Shown: positions 17,407-25,684 of the stretch, piece by piece | Numbering within the stretch: the first letter of the stretch is position 1 | How the letters are laid out: each line of letters opens with the position of its first letter | Assembly: GCA_965278995.1 (NCBI GenBank) | Contig: OZ257136.1 | Span: forward strand, 1,860,001 to 1,924,000 | Direction: 5' to 3' | Length of the DNA: 64,000 nt | Source of the DNA: JADJYF01 sp965278995 | GTDB taxonomy: Bacteria; Pseudomonadota; Gammaproteobacteria; Ga0077536 | Translations under genes and position numbers: made by a program | The notes under the pieces: model-generated | Seen by the model: the letters and a program-made list of their open reading frames with translations, nothing else | Told to the model about the DNA's origin: nothing | Databases searched by the model: none

Positions 17407-18057
17407 ATGAGCAATATTGCCAATGGCCGAATCTTCAACACGGCTGACGAACTGTACGATTATATCGGTAAGCCGATGGATCTGGCGCGTGCCAAAGCCA
17501 TCGATCATCTCGATAAATATTGCCGTGCCTTTATTGAACGTTCACCGTTCGTGTGCATCGGTACGGCGGCGGCCGATGGTCGTGGCGATGTGTCGCCGCG
17601 GGGCGACGCCCCGGGTTTTGTGCAAGTCCTGGACGACAACACGCTCTACATTCCTGATCGTCCCGGCAACAACCGCATGGATACGATGACCAATATCATC
17701 GCCAATCCACAGGTCGGATTGCTGTTCCTGGTGCCGGGCTTCGAAGATCTGTTGCGCGTCAACGGTCGCGCCGCTGTTATCTACGACGAGACCCTGTTAC
17801 GCGATGCGACCGTCAATGGCAAAACACCGAAAGTCGGCATCCGAATCGCTGTCGATGAGGCTTATCTGCATTGCGCCAAGGCGGTCAAGCGCTCCAAGCT
17901 TTGGGCTGAAGACAGCCGCCAGGATCGCTCCACCCTGCCCTCGCTCGGCAAAATGATCCTGGAGCAGACTGCGCCCGTCGATGCACCGCCGGCAGCAATG
18001 ACCGTCCATGAGGTCGACGCCTTCATCGAAGAGAATTACCGCAGCAGTCTGTACTAA
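17407..18057 (+). CDS. Pyridoxamine-phosphate-oxidase-fold flavoprotein (MSMEG_1061-like)
   Basis: A 216-residue protein of the split-barrel FMN-binding PPOX superfamily. Typical motifs are the N-terminal GTAAADGRGDVSPRGD and the later DRPGNNRMD, which line the flavin phosphate site. GGAG lies 8 nt before ATG 17407. A longer open frame upstream runs antisense to pntA and is not used. Members reduce or bind F420/FMN substrates, and the exact reaction is unknown. A hairpin terminator follows immediately after the stop codon. A second, different PPOX-fold protein is encoded at 22249-22905. Confidence 0.88.
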   Translation: MSNIANGRIFNTADELYDYIGKPMDLARAKAIDHLDKYCRAFIERSPFVCIGTAAADGRGDVSPRGDAPGFVQVLDDNTLYIPDRPGNNRMDTMTNIIANPQVGLLFLVPGFEDLLRVNGRAAVIYDETLLRDATVNGKTPKVGIRIAVDEAYLHCAKAVKRSKLWAEDSRQDRSTLPSLGKMILEQTAPVDAPPAAMTVHEVDAFIEENYRSSLY

Positions 18058-18058
18058 G

Positions 18059-18083
18059 GAAGCTCTGCCTTGCGCAGAGCTTC
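18059..18083 (+). terminator. Rho-independent terminator of the PPOX gene
   Basis: A perfect 10-bp stem, GAAGCTCTGC (18059-18068) with GCAGAGCTTC (18074-18083), encloses a 5-nt loop and is followed by TCTT. It begins 2 nt after the stop codon. The U-tract is short, so efficiency may be moderate. Confidence 0.7.
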
Positions 18084-18088
18084 TCTTA

Positions 18089-18228
18089 CAGGCTGGTGAA
18101 AAACTACTGCGCTCGGCATGACCGTGTTGCACGAGCGCGCAAAATCCACTTTGACTGCGTGTAAACTCCGGTTTTGCGCACGCGTGCGCCTTGTCCTGCC
18201 GTCGCTCGCTACGTTTTTCACCAGCCTG
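18089..18228. repeat. Dispersed palindromic repeat, long copy (140 bp)
   Basis: The ends are a perfect 16-bp inverted repeat, CAGGCTGGTGAAAAAC (18089-18104) and its complement (18213-18228). The outer 26 and 45 bp match the element at 44053-44123 with only a few differences. The central 69 bp are absent there and carry their own inverted repeat (18130-18144 with 18172-18186, 13 of 15 matching). It lies between convergent genes. It has no coding capacity. The structure is that of a MITE or REP-like element. Confidence 0.8.
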
Positions 18229-18233
18229 CTAAT

Positions 18234-19034
18234 TCAACTGTCGTCAAAGCGACCGTGGCGGCCACGGCCGTCACTGAATCGCAGAGCGCCGGCCAGTCCT
18301 TCGGCGCTGACAACTGACGCACTGTTACGCCATTCGCTTTCAAGCGCGGCGCGTTCGTCCAGGCCTTGTTGCAGGTAGACCGAGAGCCGATCGGCGCGCA
18401 CGCAGGTTTGCGGGAACCGCGCAATTTCGGCTGCCATCGCTTCAGCCGCAGCGCGTGCCCCGCCGTCGGCAACGACCTGCTCGCAGGCGCCGATGCGCAG
18501 TGCTTCCGTGGCGCTGACCTTGCGACCGGTCAAAATAATTTCGAGTGCGCGCCCGTGACCCACGAGGCGTGGCAGGCGCACCGTTCCACCATCGATGAGT
18601 GGAATTCCCCAGCGTCGGCAATAGACGCCGAAATACGCGCTTTCTTCCATGATACGGATATCGCACCACAGCGCGAGTTCGAAACCTCCAGCTACTGCCG
18701 ACCCGGCGATCGCGCCGATGACCGGCTTGCTGAGCGCCAGACGGCTCGGGCCCATCGGGCCGCGCGGCACGTCACCGCCAGCCGGTGGGAAATCCAGCTC
18801 GGCCAGCGGCTTGTTCTGCCCGATGAGCGCGCCCGCGTATTTGAGATCCCAGCCTGCGCAGAATGCGCCACCTTCGCCCCAGAACACGGCCACGCTGGCC
18901 TGCTCATCGGCCTCGAATGCAAGGAATGCTGCCACCAGCGCATCCGCACTGTCGGGGTCCATAGCGTTTCGCGCTTCCGGGCGGCTATGGATGACGGTCG
19001 TCACCGCGCCATTCTTTTCCACTCGTACTGTCAT
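18234..19034 (-). CDS. Enoyl-CoA hydratase/isomerase (crotonase) family protein
   Basis: A 266-residue crotonase. The CoA and oxyanion signatures are present (FCAGWDLKYAG, then SAVAGGFELAL). The first catalytic glutamate is kept (FELAL), but the position of the second (PE in classical hydratases) reads CRRWGIPL, so simple hydration of enoyl-CoA is doubtful and another crotonase reaction is possible. ATG 19034 leaves a 19-bp gap to the SoxYZ-like gene; an upstream GTG would overlap it. It is probably co-transcribed with the SoxYZ-like and GNAT genes. Confidence 0.9.
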   Translation of the reverse strand: MTVRVEKNGAVTTVIHSRPEARNAMDPDSADALVAAFLAFEADEQASVAVFWGEGGAFCAGWDLKYAGALIGQNKPLAELDFPPAGGDVPRGPMGPSRLALSKPVIGAIAGSAVAGGFELALWCDIRIMEESAYFGVYCRRWGIPLIDGGTVRLPRLVGHGRALEIILTGRKVSATEALRIGACEQVVADGGARAAAEAMAAEIARFPQTCVRADRLSVYLQQGLDERAALESEWRNSASVVSAEGLAGALRFSDGRGRHGRFDDS

Positions 19035-19053
19035 GTCCGGATGTCGCCTGCGT

Positions 19054-19875
19054 TCAGCGCTCGACGACGGCAAGCTCGGCACTGACGGCGAACGTACGCG
19101 TGAACTGCCGGCCCTTCGAGTCCGTCATTTCAGCCGTCAGCGTTCCGCCATGTCGTGGCTTGAAGAAAAAGCGGAAACTCGGATCTTCGCTGATGGAAAT
19201 GTCGGTCTCAGCCGTCATGATTTGCTGCCCGTTGAATCGCACGACGACACGAGTGACGTATTCGGCGGGAATGAATGCACGAGTACGCTGATCCAGTTGC
19301 AATCCAGTGATATTGGGGTGGCGGATGAGCAGATGCGCGAGCGCGAGGTCACTGTCGGCGCTGTCGTTGGCGGCGCGGAACTGCATTTCCCCGATGCGAC
19401 TCCGCGCCTCTTTCAACTTGAGAAAAGGCGGCGGTTCCGAACAACCGCCGCTCGCCCGCGTATACCCGCTAACCATATGCAGGACGCCGTCGCTGGTCTC
19501 GGCGACGACGCGAACATCAGTGTACTCGTTGATGCGCAAACGCATGGCAAGGTCGGCTTTGCCCATAGCCGGGGTCAACTCGAATCGTCCGGCGAGCGGT
19601 TTCGGATTTTTGTCGACGAACACATGCACCTGGCGGATATAGTAATCCTCACGCTGCGGAATTTTCGCGTTGATGCTGATCGGTACGACGCCAGAATCCT
19701 CCGCTCGAGCCGGAATGCGCAGCTCGACGACCGCCGTGTCGCTGACGATATCCCGCCCTTTGAAATACTGCGGTTTGATATACGCATTCCAGAGGTCGAC
19801 TTCAGACTGCTCGGCAGCCACGCACGCAGCAGCCAGGCTGTGTAAGAGCAACACCCAACAGGTATATCGAATCAT
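19054..19875 (-). CDS. SoxYZ-like carrier protein (quinoprotein dehydrogenase-associated)
   Basis: A 273-residue exported protein with a signal peptide (about residues 1-21). It fuses a SoxY-like domain (LRIPARAED...YIRQVHVFVDKNP) to a SoxZ-like domain in the C-terminal 90 residues. The carrier cysteine region is SGGCSEPP with C145, placed at the domain junction as in the family that accompanies PQQ dehydrogenases. No such dehydrogenase is adjacent; the only quinohaemoprotein in the window lies about 14 kb away at 3201-5054. The periplasmic role is uncertain. ATG 19875 follows the signal-peptide pattern better than the longer frame upstream. Confidence 0.87.
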   Translation of the reverse strand: MIRYTCWVLLLHSLAAACVAAEQSEVDLWNAYIKPQYFKGRDIVSDTAVVELRIPARAEDSGVVPISINAKIPQREDYYIRQVHVFVDKNPKPLAGRFELTPAMGKADLAMRLRINEYTDVRVVAETSDGVLHMVSGYTRASGGCSEPPPFLKLKEARSRIGEMQFRAANDSADSDLALAHLLIRHPNITGLQLDQRTRAFIPAEYVTRVVVRFNGQQIMTAETDISISEDPSFRFFFKPRHGGTLTAEMTDSKGRQFTRTFAVSAELAVVER

Positions 19876-19894
19876 GTCGCGACGACGCTTCCGC

Positions 19895-20410
19895 TCAGGT
19901 TGTCCGGGTGTCGAGTGCTGGGCGCAGGTTACGGCGCATGCGCACCGCAGCTTCTGCACCACCATAGTAGCTCTCCAGCCGCTCACCTTCGACATAGCCG
20001 AGGCGCCGATAGAATTCACGCGCACCCGGATTGGCGGCGCGAACCTCGAGCAGCACGGCACCGATGCCAGCAACCAGAGCGGTGTCGTCCAACCACGCTA
20101 ACAGGCTCCGGCCGAGGCCATGTCGCCGATAGACGGGCGCTACGGCCAGCAGTAACAGGTGCGCTTCTTCCTCGAGATACTTCATGCTGGCGAAACCAAG
20201 CACGGTCGCATTGCCGGCGGTGGCGACGATGACATTGGTTGCGCGGTCACCAATGCTGCGCCGGACGCGTCCTGTGGTCCACCGCCAGCCGAGTCCGTGT
20301 TCAATGGTGTCTCGACTCATGCGTGCGATGACCGGTGCATCGGCAGGCCGTGCGAGGCGTATCGTTATTGCCCTGGCGCCGGTCATGGCAGGTATTCCGA
20401 AATTCGTCAT
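19895..20410 (-). CDS. GNAT family N-acetyltransferase (RimI-like)
   Basis: A 171-residue GNAT. The acetyl-CoA loop V.P.YRRHGLGRSLL lies in the middle, followed by the LEVRAANPGAREFYRRLGY block typical of RimI-type N-terminal acetyltransferases. ATG 20410 gives the standard domain start. A longer upstream frame is Arg-rich and looks non-coding. The start codon is next to a short GGAGCC/GGCTCC inverted repeat that may mask or present the ribosome-binding site. Its substrate is unknown. It heads the small operon ending with the crotonase gene. Confidence 0.85.
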   Translation of the reverse strand: MTNFGIPAMTGARAITIRLARPADAPVIARMSRDTIEHGLGWRWTTGRVRRSIGDRATNVIVATAGNATVLGFASMKYLEEEAHLLLLAVAPVYRRHGLGRSLLAWLDDTALVAGIGAVLLEVRAANPGAREFYRRLGYVEGERLESYYGGAEAAVRMRRNLRPALDTRTT

Positions 20411-20636
20411 GGAGCCGTGGCTCCGGCGGCGCGGGGCGTCGCTGGAGCCAACTCTGGTCGCGCGCCCGCGCGCTGTCAAGACGACTCCACCGGGCGCCGG
20501 GAATGGCCTGTCCACGCGCTCGAAATTGAATGGAAAACAGGATCCTACGCGGTCGCCGTTGGCACGCTGGCGCAGCCCGCATTGAACCGGTCGAGAGCCG
20601 CCCTGCCAGCTCAATGGCCTACGCAACGGGGGGCGA

Positions 20637-20756
20637 AAAAAAATTAATGTAAATTCTTTAATATCAGATTTTATTTAACATAAACAATTATATAGATATG
20701 TATTTTAAGATTTTACAATAAATAAAAATATCGCTCATATCGATACTATCGATACC
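20637..20756. promoter_or_regulatory. AT-rich island with tandem TATCGATAC repeat
   Basis: About 110 bases made largely of A and T interrupt an otherwise GC-rich chromosome. Several -10-like hexamers occur, for example TACAAT at 20714-20719, but no single convincing -35/-10 pair stands out. At its right edge is a perfect tandem repeat, TATCGATAC at 20738-20746 and 20747-20755. The island lies between the divergent GNAT and Rieske genes and could hold promoters or a binding site for a nucleoid or regulatory protein. Confidence 0.55.
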
Positions 20757-20944
20757 CGGGACCGCGTTCACAAGGTGATCTCACCGAGATATGGGGGAGC
20801 ATCTGGGCGGCGCTTGCGGTAAGCTAGCGCCAGGCAAAAATAGATTGGACTCAGTTCCTGTCTACGTTGACGCCCGACGGCCCCACAAGAACGCAACACC
20901 CTTGTATCCGTCCAAGCCCGGCTTCGGCCGGGCTTTCTTTTTCT
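20757..20944 (+). ncRNA. Candidate small RNA
   Basis: Between the AT-rich island and the terminator at 20914-20944 lie about 190 bases with no credible reading frame but visible secondary structure, for example GGCGCT pairing with AGCGCC near 20811-20835. A strong plus-strand terminator ends the segment 89 bp before the Rieske gene, so a transcript starting in the island would not reach that gene. I could not match it to 6S, 4.5S, tmRNA or RNase P RNA. The 5' end is a guess. Confidence 0.35.
20914..20944 (+). terminator. Strong Rho-independent terminator with TTCG loop
   Basis: A perfect 9-bp stem, AAGCCCGGC (20914-20922) with GCCGGGCTT (20927-20935), is closed by a TTCG tetraloop and followed by TCTTTTTCT. 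Orientation is set by the T-tract on the plus strand. No protein gene ends upstream on that strand, which implies a short non-coding transcript or a leader attenuator. Confidence 0.88.
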
Positions 20945-21032
20945 GCCCCCGTTAAGCGTCCTGCAACGCGTCGACATTGCGCCGAGCACAGCCGTGCTCC
21001 GCTACAATCATCACAAGCACAGGACGACCGGC

Positions 21033-22181
21033 ATGTTACAAGCACAGCAAATTCAGATCGGACAACAGCTGTTTGACTATATCGACCATCGTCGCACGGC
21101 AACTGCGCCGGCTGTCTACCATCAATCGGTAACGGAATACACCAGCGCCGCGATCGCAGCGAAAGAGGCGCAGGTACTTTTTCGTGAGCAACCTCTGTGC
21201 CTCGGCTTGAGCGCAATCCTGCCGACGCCTGGCAGCTATTACACGCATGAACTGAGCGGTCTACCGATACTGCTGACGCGCGACGAACGCGGGCAGGTGC
21301 ATGCGCTACTCAACGTCTGTCGTCACCGCGGCGCACGTGTCGCCGAAAACTGTGGCACCGCCCGCTCATTCGTCTGCCCCTATCACGCGTGGAACTATGG
21401 CAGCGACGGCCGACTGCTGGCGCGTCCGGAAGAAGCATCGTTCAAAGACGCTCCACGCACTCAGCATGGCTTGACCCCGCTGCCGGTAATCGAACGCGAT
21501 GGCATGATCTGGGTGCTGCCGACGGTCGGCGGCGAACTGCGCCTGGCGCCGGATTTCGATACGTTGAGCACAGCCCTCGCCGGTTTCGATCTCGGCCGTC
21601 AGCACCTCTACGCGAGTCGCGTACTGACTCGGCGCATGAACTGGAAACTTCTGCTCGATACCTTTCTCGAGTCTTATCACTTTTGCGTTCTGCACAAGCA
21701 TTCAATCTGTCCGATTTTCTTCGACAACCTGACGACATTCGATACTTTCGGTCCACATTTCCGCGTTATCGGTGCCCGCCGTACCATCGAAGCGATGCGG
21801 CATGAGCCGACGCAGGAGTGGAACCTGCTGCCGCATATGGTCGCCATTCACGTTCTGTTCCCGAACACCGTGCTGGTCTGGCAGCTCGATCATCTCGAGC
21901 TTTGGCAGATATTCCCGACCGCCGGTGCACCGGAAGAATCAACCGTCCTGTTGTCCCTGTACACGCCGGAGCCGGCGCTGACGGAGAGTGCGCGGCGACA
22001 TTGGGACAAGAATCTGGACCTCGTCGTGCACGTCGTCGAAAACGAGGATTTCCCGGTCGGCGAAGGCGCGCAACGCGGTTTTCATACGGCGGCTCAGCAG
22101 CACATCGTGTTCGGCGCGAACGAACCGGCGCTCGCGTATTTTCATCGAACGGTGACCGCGATGCTCGCCGCAGCGGACTGA
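21033..22181 (+). CDS. Rieske aromatic ring-hydroxylating oxygenase, alpha subunit
   Basis: A 382-residue oxygenase subunit. The Rieske cluster ligands are C96-x-H98 and C115-x2-H118. The mononuclear iron site is H216 and H221 in the ESYHFCVLH segment, with an Asp further on (NEDFP). There is no small beta subunit, ferredoxin or reductase gene nearby, so electrons must come from components encoded elsewhere. It would insert one or two oxygen atoms into an aromatic or alicyclic substrate. AGGA (21021-21024) lies 8 nt before ATG 21033. The gene is monocistronic, preceded by the AT-rich region and terminator. Confidence 0.93.
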   Translation: MLQAQQIQIGQQLFDYIDHRRTATAPAVYHQSVTEYTSAAIAAKEAQVLFREQPLCLGLSAILPTPGSYYTHELSGLPILLTRDERGQVHALLNVCRHRGARVAENCGTARSFVCPYHAWNYGSDGRLLARPEEASFKDAPRTQHGLTPLPVIERDGMIWVLPTVGGELRLAPDFDTLSTALAGFDLGRQHLYASRVLTRRMNWKLLLDTFLESYHFCVLHKHSICPIFFDNLTTFDTFGPHFRVIGARRTIEAMRHEPTQEWNLLPHMVAIHVLFPNTVLVWQLDHLELWQIFPTAGAPEESTVLLSLYTPEPALTESARRHWDKNLDLVVHVVENEDFPVGEGAQRGFHTAAQQHIVFGANEPALAYFHRTVTAMLAAAD

Positions 22182-22248
22182 GACACTGACCTGACAGCAA
22201 ACTTTCAGCAACGGCGCCCGGTCTGGCGGGCACCGCGCCGCCGTCAGC

Positions 22249-22905
22249 TCACGCTTCGCCTTTGACGACCTTATCCATGTACTGCTCAATCGACAGCAGT
22301 CCGCCTTCCTGCTCGGTGCGACCGATATCCTGTGGCCGCAAGACGTCCTGGAAACCATCGATCCGTTTCCACACGCAGAACGGCGTCTCGTTCTCGACGC
22401 GCGGTACATAGCGCGACTGCGCCAGCTTTTGATAACGGTGGATATAGCGCGGGCAATTGACCCAGGTCTGCGTGATCGCAACGCGCACAATCAAATCCGC
22501 TTCCTTGTACCTGGCGAGCAAGGGATCCTGCGGCGTGATTGAAGCGCGGCCCTGCAGACGCATGCGGTTGGGTACTTCGAAATCGATGAACAGAATGCCG
22601 ATCTCGGGATTGCCGGCGATGTTGCCCATCGAGTAATACATACCGTTGCCGTCGTAGCTCGGGAATGCGATGGTCTGGTCGTCGACAATCGTGATGAATC
22701 CCGGATCGCCGCCTTTGTAAGATACCGTCGGGCGACCTTTATGATCGACCGTGGACAGGAAAAACATGTCCCGCGTGGAGACAAAATGCTTGTCCATGTC
22801 ATCCAGCGCCGTCTTGATGATGGCTTCCTCCATCCGGTCGGCCATCTTGCGCGTTTCGAATTGCGCTTGAAGTTCGCGATGCTTGTCCCCGTAAATCGTA
22901 CTCAT
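22249..22905 (-). CDS. Pyridoxamine-phosphate-oxidase-fold flavoprotein
   Basis: A 218-residue PPOX-superfamily protein. The FMN-binding pattern is FFLSTVDHKGRPTVSYKGGDPGF followed by YDGNGMYYSMGNI. It differs from the 17407 protein in the N-terminal extension and in the C-terminal CPRYIHRYQ block, which is shared with proteins annotated as flavin-nucleotide binding. There is no signal peptide. GAGGGGAGGA precedes ATG 22905. It converges on the Rieske gene and may participate in redox handling of the same substrate, but that is conjecture. Confidence 0.87.
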   Translation of the reverse strand: MSTIYGDKHRELQAQFETRKMADRMEEAIIKTALDDMDKHFVSTRDMFFLSTVDHKGRPTVSYKGGDPGFITIVDDQTIAFPSYDGNGMYYSMGNIAGNPEIGILFIDFEVPNRMRLQGRASITPQDPLLARYKEADLIVRVAITQTWVNCPRYIHRYQKLAQSRYVPRVENETPFCVWKRIDGFQDVLRPQDIGRTEQEGGLLSIEQYMDKVVKGEA

Positions 22906-23018
22906 GGCCGGTGTCCTCCCCTCTGCCTCATTGACGATATCGTCCCCGCCCGGATGCTAGCAAATGCATCTCCCTCCCGGTATTGCATTCGCCACCGTAC
23001 TGCGGATGGCGGCAAAGC

Positions 23019-23432
23019 TCAGCGCTTCGCCATCAGATCGCGGATCTCGGTCAACAGCTTGACCTCATCGGACGGTTCAGCCGCCACAGCTGCCGCTGGC
23101 GCCTGCTCCTCTTCGCGCAGTCGCTTGAAGGTATTCATGGCCTTGACCGCGATGAATATGGCAAAAGCGATGATCACGAAGTCGAACACGGTCTGCAGGA
23201 AAGCGCCATAACGTATGGCCACTGCCGCTGTCTCGCCTTGCGCAGCTTTAAGCACCAGCGCCAGCTCATTGAAATTGACGCCGCCCAGCAGCAAGCCTAT
23301 CGGCGGCATGACCACGTCGCTGACAAAGGATGAGACGATTTTGCCGAAAGCAGCCCCGACGATGATGCCGACCGCCATATCGACCACGTTGCCTTTGACG
23401 GCAAATTCCTTGAATTCCGCAAGCAATCCCAT
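23019..23432 (-). CDS. mscL: Large-conductance mechanosensitive channel
   Basis: A 137-residue MscL of normal length. It has the N-terminal amphipathic segment (LAEFKEFAVKGN), TM1 (VDMAVGIIVGAAFGKIV), a periplasmic loop, TM2 (FDFVIIAFAIFIAVKAM) and the C-terminal cytoplasmic helix. It opens as an emergency valve under hypo-osmotic shock. ATG 23432 matches the conserved start and has GGAAGGGGG upstream; a longer frame with 12 extra residues is not conserved. It is a single gene, divergent from the first Mo-oxidoreductase gene. Confidence 0.97.
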   Translation of the reverse strand: MGLLAEFKEFAVKGNVVDMAVGIIVGAAFGKIVSSFVSDVVMPPIGLLLGGVNFNELALVLKAAQGETAAVAIRYGAFLQTVFDFVIIAFAIFIAVKAMNTFKRLREEEQAPAAAVAAEPSDEVKLLTEIRDLMAKR

Positions 23433-23643
23433 ATGCGCCCCCTTCCAGCAGGATTTCAGATATGTCACTCAGGACCTCAGTCCGTCTGACCGGGGCAGTA
23501 TACAAAACCATACACGGGTCGCGCGGCGCTTGGACAAACAGGAACCGTTGCCATGCCCGACCTGCTTTACGCGCAGCGTCATTGCCTTGCGGGCCACCCT
23601 TGTGCTGTGATTCCCACCCGCTCTTCGCTTCGAGGCCAGAATC

Positions 23644-25659
23644 ATGACTGCACTCATCAAAACCAACTGTCCGCGCGATTGTTACGATGGCTGCGGTATC
23701 GTCGTCGAGACGCGCGCTGGTGGCCGTCATCGGGTGCTGGGTGATCCCGATCATCCGGTCTCCCGCGGCAAGTTGTGCAGCAAGTGCGCAGTCGCTTACA
23801 ACGGGGTATGGCAGGATCCGGCGGCGCGACTGAGCCATCCGCTCAAACGGATCGGCGCAAAAGGCAGCGGCAGCTTCGAGGCCATCAGCTGGGACGAAGC
23901 ACTGACCACCGTGGCGACGAGAATGAACGCCGCACTGGCCGATCACGGCGGCGCTTCGATCCTGCACACACATTACTCGGGGACGCTGTCGCTCATCGGC
24001 TACCTGTTTCCGAATCGACTGTTCAACGCCATCGGCGCCTCGGAAGTCGATCCGGACAGCATCTGTAATGCCGCCGGACATGTTGCCTGGTCGCTGATGT
24101 TCGGCAATTCGCTGATGGGCTTCGACCCGCGTACGGCGCGCGATAGTCAATGCATTCTGGTGTGGGGCGCGAACCCGTCGCATTCGGCGCCACATGCGCA
24201 CGAGCACTGGTTGCCTGAAGCACCGGGTGCAGTTGTCGTGGTCGACCCCATACGCACGGAAACTGCCGCCGCCGCCGATCTGCATCTTCAGCCAAGACCA
24301 GGCACTGATGCAGCACTGGCTTTCAGTCTGCTGCATTGTCTGCAACGCAACGGTCGTTTCGACCATGCCTATATCGACGCCCATACGGTCGGCTATGCCG
24401 ATATCGTTGACGACATCGCGCGCGCGACACCGCAGTGGGGTGAAACACAGACCGGCGTGCCGGCAGCCGATATCGAAAAAGCGGCACAGCTCTACGGCGC
24501 CGGACCGGCGCTGCTGTGGTGCGGACAGGGCCTGCAACGGCAGACCAGCGGCGGCAATATCATGCGTGCTGTTGGTCTGCTGCCGACGCTGACCGGCAAT
24601 ATCGGCAAACCGGGCGCAGGTTTCTGTTACCTGAACGTCACGCCGATCAATGCCGGCGTCGATCTCGGCTGGCTTTCCGGCGCGGAATTGGCACCGGGCA
24701 CAGGCCGAAAGGTGAGTCACATGGCGCTGGCCGAAAGTCTCGAATCCGAGGAGTTCCAGGTCTTCTGCTCATGGAACACCAATCCGCTGGCGTCGGCGCC
24801 TGAACAGACGCGCCTGCGACGCGCATTGCAACGCGATTCATTGTTCACGGTGGTCTGCGATGTGTTCATGACAGACACAGCGGATTTTGCCGATATCGTG
24901 CTGCCAGCAGCGAGTTTCCTCGAATACGACGACATCACGTTCAGCTATTTTCATCTCATCATGGGTGCGCAATCCAAGATTGCCGCGCCGCTGGGCGAAG
25001 CACTGCCGAACGCCGAGATCTTCCGCCGCCTGGCGGCCAGCATGGGGCGCAAGGAAGCAGCGCTGTTCGAGAGCGACGAAACCATGATTGCGAAAATGAT
25101 GCAGCAGATGAATCCCGGATTCGACTTCGACGAACTCAAGCGTCGCGGACATTTCGCGCTCGGCGAGGCCCCGGCAACCTGGTGGTCAGACCAGACGTTC
25201 GCGACACCAAGCGGCCGTATCGAAATCGCCTCGCAGCAAGCGGTCGCGATGGGGCAACCGCTGACCCCGCAACCGAGCGCCGACAGGCCGGCGCCGGAGG
25301 GCTGGCTGCGACTGCTGACACCGGCCTCGAAATGGCGTATGAACGATTCCTACGCGAACGATCCGCATATCGCCGACCGCTCGGGGCCGCCCGCGCTGCA
25401 TCTGAATCCGAGTGACGCCGTACGCCTCGGTGCGCGCGAAGGTGCCGCCGTCAAAGTGCGTAACCCAACTGGTGAAATCAATCTGACCGCGCGCCTCGAT
25501 GAAGGTGTGCTGCCGGGGACTGCCGTTACTTATAAAGGTCGCTGGCCGCGCCAGGAGAAAGATGGCAAGAACATCAATTTCATCCATAACGCACAGATGG
25601 CTGACATGGGCCAGAGTACCAGCGTGCATTCGACGCTGGTCGAGGTCGTGCCAGGCTGA
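23644..25659 (+). CDS. Molybdopterin-dependent oxidoreductase, single subunit (1)
   Basis: A 671-residue DMSO-reductase-superfamily protein. The N-terminal 4Fe-4S ligands are C9, C13, C17 and C45. The bis-MGD domains follow, and Cys141 in DSIC is a candidate metal ligand by position. The C-terminal dinucleotide-binding domain (about 560-671) contains HLNPSDAVRLGAREG. No twin-arginine signal is present, so it is cytoplasmic, and no iron-sulfur or membrane partner is encoded next to it. Formate dehydrogenase-like and other single-subunit Mo enzymes share this layout; the substrate is unknown. It converges on modC and is similar to the enzyme at 28483. Confidence 0.92.
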   Translation: MTALIKTNCPRDCYDGCGIVVETRAGGRHRVLGDPDHPVSRGKLCSKCAVAYNGVWQDPAARLSHPLKRIGAKGSGSFEAISWDEALTTVATRMNAALADHGGASILHTHYSGTLSLIGYLFPNRLFNAIGASEVDPDSICNAAGHVAWSLMFGNSLMGFDPRTARDSQCILVWGANPSHSAPHAHEHWLPEAPGAVVVVDPIRTETAAAADLHLQPRPGTDAALAFSLLHCLQRNGRFDHAYIDAHTVGYADIVDDIARATPQWGETQTGVPAADIEKAAQLYGAGPALLWCGQGLQRQTSGGNIMRAVGLLPTLTGNIGKPGAGFCYLNVTPINAGVDLGWLSGAELAPGTGRKVSHMALAESLESEEFQVFCSWNTNPLASAPEQTRLRRALQRDSLFTVVCDVFMTDTADFADIVLPAASFLEYDDITFSYFHLIMGAQSKIAAPLGEALPNAEIFRRLAASMGRKEAALFESDETMIAKMMQQMNPGFDFDELKRRGHFALGEAPATWWSDQTFATPSGRIEIASQQAVAMGQPLTPQPSADRPAPEGWLRLLTPASKWRMNDSYANDPHIADRSGPPALHLNPSDAVRLGAREGAAVKVRNPTGEINLTARLDEGVLPGTAVTYKGRWPRQEKDGKNINFIHNAQMADMGQSTSVHSTLVEVVPG

Positions 25660-25684
25660 GTGACTGGCCCAGAGTACGGAACAA

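Noticed and set aside
20757..20944. 6S RNA, 4.5S RNA or tmRNA identity for the candidate small RNA
   Set aside because: I compared by eye with the conserved features of these RNAs (6S central bubble and closing stem, SRP GGAA tetraloop domain, tmRNA acceptor end) and found no match.
23266..24720. A 484-codon minus-strand open frame
   Set aside because: Overlaps mscL and the first Mo-oxidoreductase in antisense; no family features.
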